A stretch of 64,000 bases of DNA from assembly GCA_947044365.1 (NCBI GenBank), contig OX345646.1:5380678-5444677 (forward strand), given 5' to 3'. Below, in pieces: positions 1 to 12,209 of this stretch. The position numbers and the translations under genes were made by a program. The notes beneath the pieces were generated by a model. That model had not been told where the DNA came from. It worked only from the letters and a program-made list of their open reading frames with translations, and made no database searches. Each line of letters begins with the position of its first letter. The stretch's first letter is position 1. Source of the DNA: Petrosia ficiformis. Lineage: Eukaryota; Porifera; Demospongiae; Haplosclerida; Petrosiidae.

Positions 1-60
1 TCCATTAGTACCATCATCCTGTGCTTCAATAGGATGTGTGTAGTGATATTCAGAACTATT

Positions 61-1690
61 AATATACAATATAAGTTATTAAGTTACAGTATAATCATGT
101 ATTAACCTTATGATATTAAACTATACACTATATTACATATAAGTTATTGAGTTACAGTATAATCATGTATTAACCTTATGATATTAAACTATACACTATA
201 GTACATATAAGTTATTGAGTTACAGTATAATCATGTATTAACCTTATGATATTAAACTATACACTATAGTACATATAAGTTATTGAGTTACAGTATAATC
301 ATGTATTAACCTTATGATATTAAACTATACACTATATTACATATAAGTTATTGAGTTACAGTATAATCATGTATTAACCTTATGATATTAAACTATACAC
401 TATAGTACATATAAGTTATTGAGTTACAGTATAATCATGTATTAACCTTATGATATTAAACTATACACTATAGTACATATAAGTTATTGAGTTACAGTAT
501 AATCATGTATTAACCTTATGATATTAAACTATACACTATATTACATATAAGTTATTGAGTTACAGTATAATCATGTATTAACCTTATGATATTAAACTAT
601 ACACTATAATACATATAAGTTATTGAGTTACAGTATAATCATGTATTAACCTTATGATATTAAACTATACACTATAGTACATATAAGTTATTGAGTTACA
701 GTATAATCATGTATTAACCTTATGATATTAAACTATACACTATATTACATATAAGTTATTGAGTTACAGTATAATCATGTATTAACCTTATGATATTAAA
801 CTATACACTATAATACATATAAGTTATTGAGTTACAGTATAATCATGTATTAACCTTATGATATTAAACTATACACTATAGTACATATAAGTTATTGAGT
901 TACAGTATAATCATGTATTAACCTTATGATATTAAACTATGCACTATAGTACATATAAGTTATTGAGTTACAGTATAATCATGTATTAACCTTATGATAT
1001 TAAACTATACACTATAGTACATATAAGTTATTGAATTACAGTATAATCATGTATTAACCTTATGATATTAAACTATACACTATATTACATATAAGTTATT
1101 GAGTTACAGTATAATCATGTATTAACCTTATGATATTAAACTATACACTATAGTACATATAAGTTATTGAGTTACAGTATAATCATGTATTAACCTTATG
1201 ATATTAAACTATACACTATAGTACATATAAGTTATTGAGTTACAGTATAATCATGTATTAACCTTATGATATTAAACTATACACTATATTACATATAAGT
1301 TATTGAGTTACAGTATAATCATGTATTAACCTTATGATATTAAACTATACACTATAATACATATAAGTTATTGAGTTACAGTATAATCATGTATTAACCT
1401 TATGATATTAAACTATACACTATAGTACATATAAGTTATTGAGTTACAGTATAATCATGTATTAACCTTATGATATTAAACTATACACTATAGTACATAT
1501 AAGTTATTGAGTTACAGTATAATCATGTTTTAACTTTATGATATTAAACTATACACTATAGTACATATAAGTTATTGAGTTACAGTATAATCATGTATTA
1601 ACCTTATGATATTAAACTATACACTATAGTACATATAAGTTATTGAGTTACAGTATAATCATGTATTAACCTTATGATATTAGACTATAC
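61..1690. repeat. 68-bp satellite array, about 24 copies
   Basis: The sequence repeats with a 68-bp period; each unit contains AAGTTATTGAGTTACAGTAT and CATGTATTAACCTTATG. Units are nearly identical. The main variable position sits before ACATATAAG, where T, G or A alternates (ATATTACAT, ATAGTACAT, ATAATACAT). The last unit decays near 1690. Five more units lie inverted at 15906-16248 and degenerate ones at 3290-3620. No coding capacity is visible. Confidence 0.97.
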
Positions 1691-1699
1691 ATTGTATTA

Positions 1700-2618
1700 C
1701 ATCTAATTTTGAGGTCATTGTGAACATGAACACACTTTAGTATAAACCTAACCTTACTTCCTGACTGTTAGCAATGATCAGTGATAATATAACAATCATA
1801 AATGCTATTTTCTTGTTGATAATGTGACATTCTTCCTGATTGTTAGTGTACAATGATGCTCTGATTGCCATTAATATAAGAATCATATCTAATATTAAAA
1901 ATATCATCTGATATTATACCAATATCACATGTATATCACATGACTCAGTTACAAATCCGGTTATAGGTACAATCCTGACTATTATTATACATACAATATG
2001 ATCAGTACTGTAATGTAATAATCATACCTAGTAACAGAGCTATCATTTGGTTTACAGTGAGGTAATCTTCCTGATCGTTATCGTACAGTGTGTGTATGAG
2101 TACTGCCATCATACATAGTACTAGTACTATCTTCATGTTATAATCTATACATATATAATAATAATATTGTACAGTGTAATGAGTACTGCCATCATACATA
2201 GCACTAGTATGTATACATATAATGACACAGTTTGATGTTTTGTGGTTATGTGTATAACATTACTCAAAGTGTAAGGAAGGGAAAGTCCAGTTACATTTCC
2301 CACGCAATTAAGGAATTATTACTATTATCTGTACCAAGAAAATCTATAGTAATGCTAATTTAACTACCCATTTAATACTATTGAATTACACCGATATTCT
2401 AATAAACGTACATGTATGTATATTGACTAGATGTCTGCCAATAACTGATGTAGATCCAATATTGTATCAACCTTCTGGTTTCTGATTCTTTCAATGATAA
2501 TAACTTATGGGTATTGAAAAAGCTTTAAAGAAATTACAATCATAAAAAATAAGCCCTAAGAATCAGTGAATCATTCCCACCAAAAAAGTCCCAAATTGAT
2601 AGCCACTCTTTTATTAAG
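1700..2618. other. Non-coding AT-rich stretch with small duplications
   Basis: I see no exon here. Short duplicated pieces occur, for example GAGTACTGCCATCATACATAG near 2096 and again near 2180. The only ORF, on the minus strand at 2002-2199, is low-complexity and has no recognisable product. Confidence 0.6.
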
Positions 2619-2720
2619 AGGCAGTGTGGCGTAGTGGTTAGAGCTTGAGCCTCTTGATCACAAGATCAGTGGTTCTGGTTCTGCTCTCGCTCGGGCATGC
2701 TGTTGGGAGAGTGTTTTTCT
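2619..2720 (+). mobile_element. tRNA-derived SINE head
   Basis: A Pol III A-box-like stretch (TGGCGTAGTGGTTAGAGC, 2627-2644) is followed about 27 bp later by a B-box-like GGTTCTGGTTC (2671-2681). The layout is that of a tRNA gene, but the arms do not fold into a clean cloverleaf and the B box departs from GGTTCGAATCC. I read it as a SINE head rather than a working tRNA gene. Confidence 0.6.
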
Positions 2721-3289
2721 ATGTACATGTACATCCATTAGTTTGTACATGTATATACATGGTCGTATAATGCCAGCTGTGTTTACATAGTGTTTACATG
2801 ACATTGACCACTGCATTTAGGACTGTTTACATAAAATACAGAAAAGGTGTGTTTCTGTAGCAGCTTACCTATTCATTAAATAAAGACCAAATGCGTTTTC
2901 GCAGGTATAATACAATAATATATATGACTCGACTTATGACTTATGTGTATGGGAACTGCGGTCTGCCCATACTATAATCAGAAGGTGGATCAATAACTAT
3001 AGTTCAATACAAGAACGCAGTAGTGTATGAAAACCAGACCTCAGTACACTTATTGCAATATCACTCAAACCTAATCAGAAAGAAGGCATTACAGCATGGT
3101 GTCTTCCTCAGTTTATTCCTTATTGGTCTCAACTCCTCTATCTACTAATACCCAGTATCTTATGAATGATACACTTTATTTTAGAGTGAGTATTAATGAA
3201 CGCTTCAGAACTAAGCCATGGCTGCATGTATCTAGTTGATAACTGGATTATTTTGATAAATGTAATTTAATTCATTAAGTGTAATATTA

Positions 3290-3620
3290 AATATAAAATT
3301 CAGGATTAGACCTTGTAAAGACTCAATATGTACCATGATGTATAGTTTAATGTAATAGGATTATACTGTAACTCAATAATCTATGTCCATATGTATTACT
3401 TTGTCTAGTATGGAGTATGGATATTCAAAGCATGTAATATAATTAACTCCCATTGACCTCAAAAGTAGGTTGTAAACTTGTAATGACTCTATGATGTATA
3501 GTAGATTTTACTGTAACTTAATGAGCCATTTCCCTATAGATACATTAAACCAAAATGATGTTGGTTTAATGTAATAAGATTGTACTGTAACTCAATAATC
3601 CACATGTACAAGCACTTTAT
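3290..3620 (-). repeat. Degenerate relatives of the 68-bp satellite
   Basis: Segments such as TATACTGTAACTCAATAATC and GTATAGTTTAATGTAATAGG recur around 3340-3380 and 3560-3605. They match the reverse complement of the satellite at 61-1690, with substitutions and spacer changes. They look like old copies of the same family. Confidence 0.7.
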
Positions 3621-4051
3621 TTAGTATGGATACATGAAATTATCCTACTTTGTTTTATAGATGGATACATGTAATATAATGGCTGATAATGACCAATACC
3701 AATACCTATTATCAATATGATTACCAATACATCACTAATCTGTGATAATAATACTGTAACACAGATGATGACAAAGATATCATTCATATTATAAATATAT
3801 GTCATACCATTGAAAGGCATCTTAGCAGTGTTGAACTGGTAATGAGAGTAATCTGTAATTAGATAGTAATAGTATACAATGTGACTGTCCATTCTGATAT
3901 AACTGAGTATGTAATTAAATTGATTTTGATATGATGTATAGTGTATGATTTAGAGACTGTTTCAAATTCCTGAATTCTTTCAATATCTTGTAAATAAACA
4001 TTGTCATCATACCATATATGGTAAACAGGGGTATCAGCGAAATCTTATGAA

Positions 4052-4217
4052 ATTGTCATTATTATTACTATTATCATACACAAAATATGTTTTGTACACC
4101 ATACATGTACACAATGTATCTGTTCAAATTAACCAAACATTTGCATGTACATACTAATTTTTGGTTAATTTGAACAGATATGGTTTTGTGTATGACAATA
4201 GTAATAATAATGACAAT
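4052..4217. mobile_element. Foldback (long inverted repeat) element, about 166 bp
   Basis: The outer arm ATTGTCATTATTATTACTAT near 4052 pairs with its reverse complement ending near 4217. An inner pair, ATCTGTTCAAATTAACCAAA near 4118 and its complement near 4163-4182, makes the whole segment an interrupted palindrome. This is typical of non-autonomous DNA transposons (MITEs). There is no internal gene. Confidence 0.7.
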
Positions 4218-4570
4218 TTATGCCTAAATCCTAAATACTAACATTCAAATTTCAACATTTAAATACCAATCAACGCCTTAATCAGTGAATTTCGACTTTG
4301 AAGTATATTTTAGTTTTCTATTTTCAATACAATATCCCATTCTCTTATAAAGAATTTTAAAGACTATCTATTAATGAAGAGTGCAGGAAGATCCTCATCA
4401 TCAAATTAACAAAAATTTTAAATGAAATATTTTACTGTGAAACCTCTCTATTGAGGACACTTACAAATGTTCCAAACTGTATTTTATAATATAAAGTGGG
4501 AATGAGGACACTTATATTTGTTTGTCCCAAGGGTGTCCAGAATAGAGGAATTTCACTGAACTCATTGGCA

Positions 4571-4945
4571 GTAATATACACTGTTTATATAGGTTTACAT
4601 GTTGCAGTTACATAAAGCTGAGCTGAATGTTATGACAAAAACAATAACATAATTTATATGAACTGTATATCATTGGTACAGCTGTCATGTACATAGATAA
4701 TTATGCAGATAATATATAAAATAATGTATTATCTTTGCATACAAGTTATAAAGTAATTATAACATGTTTTAATGATAAAGTGACTCACCTTTGTGTCACA
4801 GTGTAGGAATACTGCAGTCACTAGATGAGAGAAAGCAAAATACTTTAGTTGACAAATTTAGTTGCAAAAAAATTACATCTGTTGCTTTGAGAGCTAGCTA
4901 TTTATACTCTGCTTTGTTTACATTCTTTTCTGTTGCTGGGCAACC
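4571..4945 (+). repeat. Dispersed repeat, copy 1 (second copy at 7268-7655)
   Basis: The two stretches align in the same orientation over about 370 bp with substantial divergence. Shared stretches include ACATGTTGCAGTTACA/ACAAGTTGCAGTTACA, TTGGTACAGCTGTCA, CTCACCTTTGTGTCACAGTG and GATGAGAGAAAGCAAAATA. The ORF at 4791-5021 falls inside this repeat; the other copy does not preserve its frame, so I do not call it a gene. Confidence 0.7.
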
Positions 4946-5067
4946 AGGTCAACCCAGGAATTTACTAAAAGGGTTATTACAGTGTACAAATGGTTTTAAG
5001 TTTTATGTGAGACAAAATTAGCAAAGCAATTGTAAATGTACTGCTAGTCTTTTTTTTGAAGGGATCG

Positions 5068-5157
5068 GGGCTTTTTAATTGAAGGCACTAAGGCTTTTTA
5101 ATTGAAGGCACTATGGCTTTTTTTGAAGGCACTATGGCTTTTTATTTGAAGGCACTG
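5068..5157. repeat. Short tandem repeat, unit about 24 bp
   Basis: Four imperfect copies of GGCTTTTTAATTGAAGGCAC follow each other with small length changes in the T run. Confidence 0.85.
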
Positions 5158-5429
5158 TGTGATTGTATTTATATCTCAAGGTTAATTTATTTTTCCATTT
5201 ACTTTCTCGTTGGAGAGGTGCCTGCTTTCCCAAACACTTTCTATACAGAGTGGGGTGAAGGGGGATATCCACCCCCAACTTGACTCATCCCCGTTTCTTT
5301 ATATCAATATGCAACAACATCTCAGCTACAAGCTATCTGTGGCCCCAGAATCCATCAGGAGCAATCTCAAAGGGCCTGAATTTTAAATATTCTGGATGTT
5401 ATTATTGTCTCACTACTGTGGTATTCAAT

Positions 5430-5783
5430 TGACAAACTTAAAACAAACCTTATTATAAATACATATACTACTTACTCTGGAATGTACACGTATGTACATG
5501 GTCTTAAATGTATATAATGCAGTTACTATATCTGTTATTAAATTAGATAGTAGACAGACAGACAGAGATAGGTAGGTAGATAATTAGATGGTTTCTATTT
5601 CACAAACTATCACATATTAGTATTACTGTACTGTATGGTGTCTTTTAACTTTAAATACAAACTTAAAACAAACCTTATTATAAATACATATACTACTTAC
5701 TCTGGAATGTACATGTATGTACATGGTCTTAAATGTATATAATGCAGTTACTATATATGTTATTAAATTAGATAGAGACAGAC

Positions 5784-5832
<49 letters not shown>

Positions 5833-5990
5833 TTATAGTCCTATGGTTTCTATTTCACAAACTATCTCATATTAGTATATATACGTATCTCATATTAGTA
5901 TATTTATCTCTTATTGGTATGTTTATCTCATATTAGTACATGTATGTATATCTATCTCATATTAGTATATCTATCTCATATTAGTATTTC
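5430..5990. repeat. 222-bp tandem duplication plus GATA microsatellite
   Basis: The segment beginning GACAAACTTAAAACAAACC near 5430 recurs near 5652, with nearly identical flanks up to a TAGATAGACAGACAGA tract. The second copy carries a (GATA)n run of about 50 bp near 5780-5831. Short repeats of ATCTCATATTAGTAT follow to about 5990. Confidence 0.85.
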
Positions 5991-6407
5991 CTTATTTAAA
6001 GTTACCAGAGCAACATATCAGGATGCCAACATACAAAATTACATGTAGCACATGAGACTATAATAGTAGTAGGTTGGTTAATGATGCATGTATCAAAACA
6101 TTACTATTTATGCTTGTGAGTTAATTAACTCATAATGTAAATGACTACAGGATAGTTTAATGACTACAGGATAGTTTAATGCAATGACTACAGGATAGTT
6201 TAATGACCTGACCTGCAGGGCTATTCTTAGGATTCTTTCCCACGAGTTCAATGTATATGTATATATATTCTTGTGTATGCGTTGTATATGTAGTTATGGA
6301 AGTTGCATCATTTCAGGGAACTCGATCAATTAATGGGTGTGGTGCAAAATATAACGTACATTCAAGCTCTACAGACCACTGATCAGCAGGTAGAATAATA
6401 GCCAACT

Positions 6408-6840
6408 AGCTATTCTACCTGAAATATATTCTTAAAATTCTAGGCTAACACAAGTAGATCACTTGGAATGTGCTGAGACACATTCCACCTAGCTATTCTA
6501 CCTGAAATATATTCTTAAAATTCTAGGCTAACACAAGTAGATCACTTGGAATGTGCTGAGACACATTCCACCTAGCTATTCTACCTGAAATATATTCTTA
6601 AAATTCTAGGCTAACACAAGTAGATCACTTGGAATGTGCTGAGACACATTCCACCTAGCTATTCTACCTGAAATATATTCTTAAAATTCTAGGCTAACAC
6701 AAGTAGATCACTTGGAATGTGCTAAGACACATTCCACCTAGCTATTCTACCTGAAATATATTCTTAAAATTCTAGGCTAACACAAGTAGATCACTTGGAA
6801 TGTGCTGAGACACATTCCACCTAGCTATTTTACCTGAAAT
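6408..6840. repeat. 83-bp tandem repeat with an internal hairpin in each unit
   Basis: Units start at 6408, 6491, 6574, 6657 and 6740, with a truncated sixth at 6823. Each contains TGGAATGTG, a 6-base spacer CTGAGA, then CACATTCCA, a perfect 9-bp stem. One unit has CTAAGA as its loop. Units are otherwise almost identical, which implies recent expansion or gene conversion. Confidence 0.95.
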
Positions 6841-7046
6841 GGTGCAGAAGTTGAATTAACTCACCGTAGCTGGAATTCTGGATTTAAAAGTAATTAACTT
6901 TCACCAAATGTGGCTTAATGACAAAACTACTGTAGCTAAATAATTCAATTTATTTTTTTGTGGTTTCACCAATTGTGGCTTGGTGAGAGAGCTAGAATAG
7001 CAAAATCAACACCTCATTTTTGAGGACATAGGCGAAAAAAAGCCTG

Positions 7047-7120
7047 TACCTAGTGGGGCCTGAACCTGCAACCTTTCGATTGCAGGCCATCACTTTAACC
7101 AGCAGGCCACTAGTACACCC
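7047..7120 (-). mobile_element. tRNA-derived SINE head
   Basis: On the minus strand an A box TGGCCTGCTGGTTAAAGTG (7091-7109) is followed by a B-box-like GGTTCAGGCCC (7056-7066). The body resembles a serine/leucine-type tRNA, but the arms do not pair cleanly, so this is best read as a SINE or tRNA pseudogene. Confidence 0.6.
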
Positions 7121-7267
7121 ATATATTTATGTAGCAACTATAGATAAAAGTGTTCATTAAAAATAACACATTTTTTGTAACCATTATTGTAACTACACGC
7201 ACATGTAAGTAGTGAGAACATTATGTACTCATGTAGGGATTATAAATGAACTGTATGACAGTTATAT

Positions 7268-7655
7268 TATAGTATTAATATACTTTACAAGTTGCAGTTA
7301 CAGTAAGTTGACCTGAAACTCACTGCAACATAACTGACATATTAATAACTTTATGATTCATTGGTACAGCTGTCAATTATTCATGTACACAGATAATTAT
7401 GTAGATAATATATAAATAATGCATATTATCTTTACATACCAGTTATAAAGTAATTAAAACATCTTTTAACGATATAGTAACTCACCTTTGTGTCACAGTG
7501 TAGTAATATTGCAGTCACTAAATGAGAGAAAGCAAAATATTTCTGTTGAGCAATTTATTGCACCACCTCTCTTGTCTTACATCTAGCATACAGACTAAAT
7601 ATATTACTACAAACGGGCTGTAATATACTCCAATTTGTTTACATTCTTTCCTAGT
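7268..7655 (+). repeat. Dispersed repeat, copy 2 (first copy at 4571-4945)
   Basis: See the copy at 4571. Here the frame that is open in copy 1 is broken, which supports a non-coding repeat. Confidence 0.7.
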
Positions 7656-7798
7656 TGCTAGGCAATATTATAATGGAAGCCTGCAAACAGTAGGATAACA
7701 GGATATGTACTATGATGACATATCCATTCCTGATTGTTTTCCAAACTCTATAAATTATTATAATTAAAACAATAATTCCTGTAGATTAAGTAAAACAT

Positions 7799-8045
7799 TA
7801 TGTTAATAAAATGTCACCATACAGTAATAGTAATTATCTTAGTTCTACTGTCAGTATAGTATAGTAATTACTGTCTCACTACTGTGGTGTTCAATTGACA
7901 AGTACAGTTTATGTCAACAAAATGTCACCATACAGTAACAGTAATTATCTTAGTTCTACTATGATAATGTCAAAACCACTGTTGAACTACTACTATAGTG
8001 CCAAGATGAACTAATGAGTAATTACTGTACTGCATGGTGACATTG
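7799..8045. mobile_element. Palindromic MITE, family B (about 111-bp partial unit plus longer copy)
   Basis: The left end ATGTTAATAAAATGTCACC and the right end GCATGGTGACATTG are inverted repeats around AGTAATAGTAATTATC-type interior sequence. Family B copies recur at 8677, 22088, 28886, 54870 and 55868. Confidence 0.75.
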
Positions 8046-8114
8046 TAGTATCATACATTACACTGTACTAATCTTAATTTTATATTAATTATATTTATTC
8101 TACTCACTATATAG

Positions 8115-11100
8115 GAACTTATTCGTCTAAGACAATGGATAGATGATGATCCTCGTTTATTCACAGCAGAGATACTTCTTTCTCTGCTTCTCTCATATCG
8201 TGATATTCAGGCTTATGATAGTATGGTAGAACTGGTAGAGAAACTACCTCATCATGAACAGGTGTGTGGATGGATTAATGATGTTTATCACTAATCACTG
8301 GTAGTTGACATTTACACTAAACTAAGAAATGATGCTATTACCTACAGCTAGTATTTTTGGCATTATAGCCCAAAACTTCCCAAAAAGTTTCTTATTTGGC
8401 AGTGACTTGACACTGTATATACATGCAGCTGTGTACAGTAGTTACCCAGTGGGGAGTATGTAGAGTAACATCTAGAGTATAATATTATGATACCGCTTTC
8501 AAGAAAGGTGACATACATGTACATTCCTACAGTGATAGCCCCAATCTGCCACACATTATTATCACACATAATGTACTCCAATGGAATTGTCATGTAAATA
8601 TGATTGTGAGAATACACTAGTATCGGTGGGAGTAAACATGACTGGAGTACAATAACATATTATGCTTTCAAGAAGGTCACCATACAGTACAGTAATTACT
8701 CAGTAGTTTCATTTCCACACTACAGTAGTTCAACAGTAGTTTTGATAGTAATTGGTATACTTGTCAATTGAACACCACAGTAGTGAGACAGTATATACTA
8801 TACTATACTGACAGTAGAACTAAGATAATTACTGTTACTGTATGGTGACATTTTATTGACATATACTGTACATGTACATTCATAGCCACAATCTGCCACA
8901 CATTATTATCACACATAAGGTAACTCCCAACTATAGTAGATTAACAATGGAGTGTAGAATACACTACATGTAGTTAAACATTGGGAGAAGAACAAGTAGT
9001 GACATCAGGAGCCCATGAAAAAACCACTGTGGTTTTTTCATGGGCTCCTGGTGACATTTACATACATTCTGATAGCCACAATCTCCCCACATACTTACAT
9101 GTATACTTACATGTATATCTTATTATCACACATAAGAAAAATAGAATGTTGTGTACAAGTGACACAAGTTGTGACAGCATTAATTATGATACTGAGAAAG
9201 TGACATCATATAGTACACATTGAAGCCAACTTGAAGCTAGGACTTGCCTTATAAATATATATATATATAATTATATATTATATAGTACATGTTATATAAT
9301 ATATATAGTATTAGTAGTTCACACATTGCAGTAGAATGTACACGTAGTTTTTTCTTCAAATCAAGCAGAATTTAAGTGAAATTATAGTTCCACCCAGTTT
9401 GTTGTTTGTAAACAATTACTGGCACTGTTACGATTTTGATGAGTTCATCTTTCAATTCTTAACAATCTGGAACAGTATCTGTACATATACAACACATTGC
9501 AGAGTTTTTGATAAGAAATGGTTAGTGTGTGCGCCATTGTGAATACATTTTGAGCCAATTAACAAAGAGTTAATGCTGTTAGTGATAATATAATCATAAA
9601 TAACTTACAACTAGCCCAAAGAGAGAACTGTGCAGTCCCAAATAAGAAGCTCTTTGGGCCAATCACCATATGAGCTTATCAAAAGCACTGGTACGTTACA
9701 ATTATTTTATTGTACACACGACACTTTCAAACTGATAGTTGAAGAGCAAACAGACTAGAAATTCAATGACACAAAGTACATGTAATTGTGCAATAGGTGG
9801 AGCAAAAAAGTGACTGTCACAGCAGAAAGATTAGCCAGTAGTGAGGCTATAGTAGTCACTAATAAAATGATGTGTTTGAGTGTGTTCATTATCTTTGTTA
9901 CTTGGTATAATTATTATTATATATTAATTTACTTTTTTTTAGACTCTCAAACCTCCAGTTCAAGTCCAGTACGCTTTTGCACTTAATCGTAGAAATAGTT
10001 CGGGAGATCGCAACAAAGCTTTACAAGTGTTAGAGAAGGTTTGTGAAAGACGATAAATAAATAACAAAAAAACAGAAGTAAAGTGTATGTGTAGGAGACA
10101 GAGAACATTACTGAAACATAAGGTGTTTAATGATGTGTAGTATAATGTATAATGCTTATAGTAACATAGTCATAACAATAAACATAAAGTCGGTTGATGA
10201 TATCATATTAGTTGGTTGGTTGAAGATATGATAACTCTTTTATTGTTATGACTATGTTACTATAAGTGTTATGCATTAGAGCTAATATGCTGCTGGGTTA
10301 CAAGAGTGTTAGAGGAGGTTTATGAATTTGAGATCAAAAAACAGGATGGGTTTGCAGATTACTGTATGTGTAGAAGAGAGACACAGAGACAGAAAGAAAT
10401 AGACAGAGACAGACAGAGAGATGGACAGAGAAAGATAGACAGAGACAGACAGACAGACAGACAGAGACAACATTTACTGAAGCATAGGATAGGCCTTACA
10501 ATATTCATAACACTAATGATGCATGCAGTATTGTGATATGCTGACAGTTGATGTGTAGGAGAGAGAGGAGAGAGAACATTACTGAAACATAAGGCCAGTT
10601 GTAGTTTAATGATGTGTGTAGTAAGTTGTAAGTTGTGCTCTAATGTATAATGAACATGTAGTCATAACAACAGACATATCATTAACCAATTTGGTTTGTT
10701 GATGATATGATAACTCTTTTATTGTTAAGACTGTGTTATGTATTAGAGCTAATATGCTGGGTTACAAGAGTGTTAGAGGATGTTTATGAATTTGAAATCA
10801 AAAACAAGAGGGGTTTGCAGATTACTGTATGTGTAGAAGAGAGACAAAGAGACAAGCAGAAATAGACAGAGAGATAGACAAGACAGAGACAGACAGACAT
10901 AGAGAGGGAGAGAGAGAGAGAGAGAGAGAGAACATTTACTGAAGCATAGGCCTTACCATAATCATAACACTATCATAATCTAATGATGCATGCAGTATTG
11001 CAATATCCTGACAGTTGATAATAAAAAAAAGGGAGGGATTTACAGATTACTGTATGTGTAGGAGAGAGAGAGGACGGACGTCACTGAAGTATAACATCGC

Positions 11101-12178
11101 TTTGAGGACACCTGATATAACTATTTGTACCTTATCACAAATCCATTATAAATTTAACCAACAAAACCAATTATCACAATGGATTATTATAATATATCAT
11201 TCAAAGGTATTGGAAAACAAAGATAATCACGTACCTGATTACTTGTGTTTGTGTGGTAGAATATATAAAGACAAGTTTGTTGAGTCTGGACATGCTGATA
11301 ATGACAGCAGAGATAAAGCCATTCACTGGTAAGAGATGAGATATAATAATTACATTGTATATATATATACATGTATATATATACAATGTATATATATATA
11401 TATATATATATATTATAGCATTAGTACAGTAAGCTGTCATACTTTTCATATAGTACATGTACATGTACATATCTATTATTAATAGACAAAGTCACAAATC
11501 TACTGAGCTATTTATAGCTTGTGGTAACAACATAGCAACTCCACTGGGTTACCTATAGCAGGATATAGTAATACTTGATGTACATATAGTACTACGCATA
11601 TACATATAGTACTACACATTTACATGTATTACTACATAAACGATATCCTGCTACAGTGGATTGTTACTACACAAGCTAGCTATATCCTGCTAAAGGTAAC
11701 ACTATCCTGCTACAGTGGATTTACTATGTTGTTACTACACAAGCTTAGCTATAGGTAACCTTATCCTGCTGTAGGTAACCCAATCCTGCTATGGGTAACC
11801 CAGTGATTTTGATTATAGCTATGCTGTTAATCTTATTACTACACAAACTGCACACTTATATCCTGCTATAAATGCCTCAGTGGATTTGTGATTATAACTA
11901 CATTGTTAATCCGGATATACATTATATGTGTGTAGTTTTTGAGGTAATCAGATTAACAAAATAGCAGGGCATAACTACACACAAACAATGTATATCCAGT
12001 ATCAGGATTAGTTATCATCACAAATCCACTGGTATTTATAACAGGATATATGTGTGTAGTTTATGTAGTAATAAGATTAACAACATAGTTATAATCAATT
12101 AATTATAGCAGGATATAGTTTATGTAGTAATACATGTACATGTGTAGTACTCTTACTACATGATAATACTGAGATGAG

Positions 12179-12209
<31 letters not shown>

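Noticed and set aside
3031..3165. Open stretch with KPNQKEGITAWCLPQF, considered as an upstream ASK exon
   Set aside because: It has no clear acceptor/donor pair, no phase that joins exon 8115 and no remembered match to ASK; left unassigned.
4791..5021. 76-codon ORF beginning MCHSVGILQS
   Set aside because: It lies in a dispersed repeat whose second copy (7268-7655) breaks the frame.
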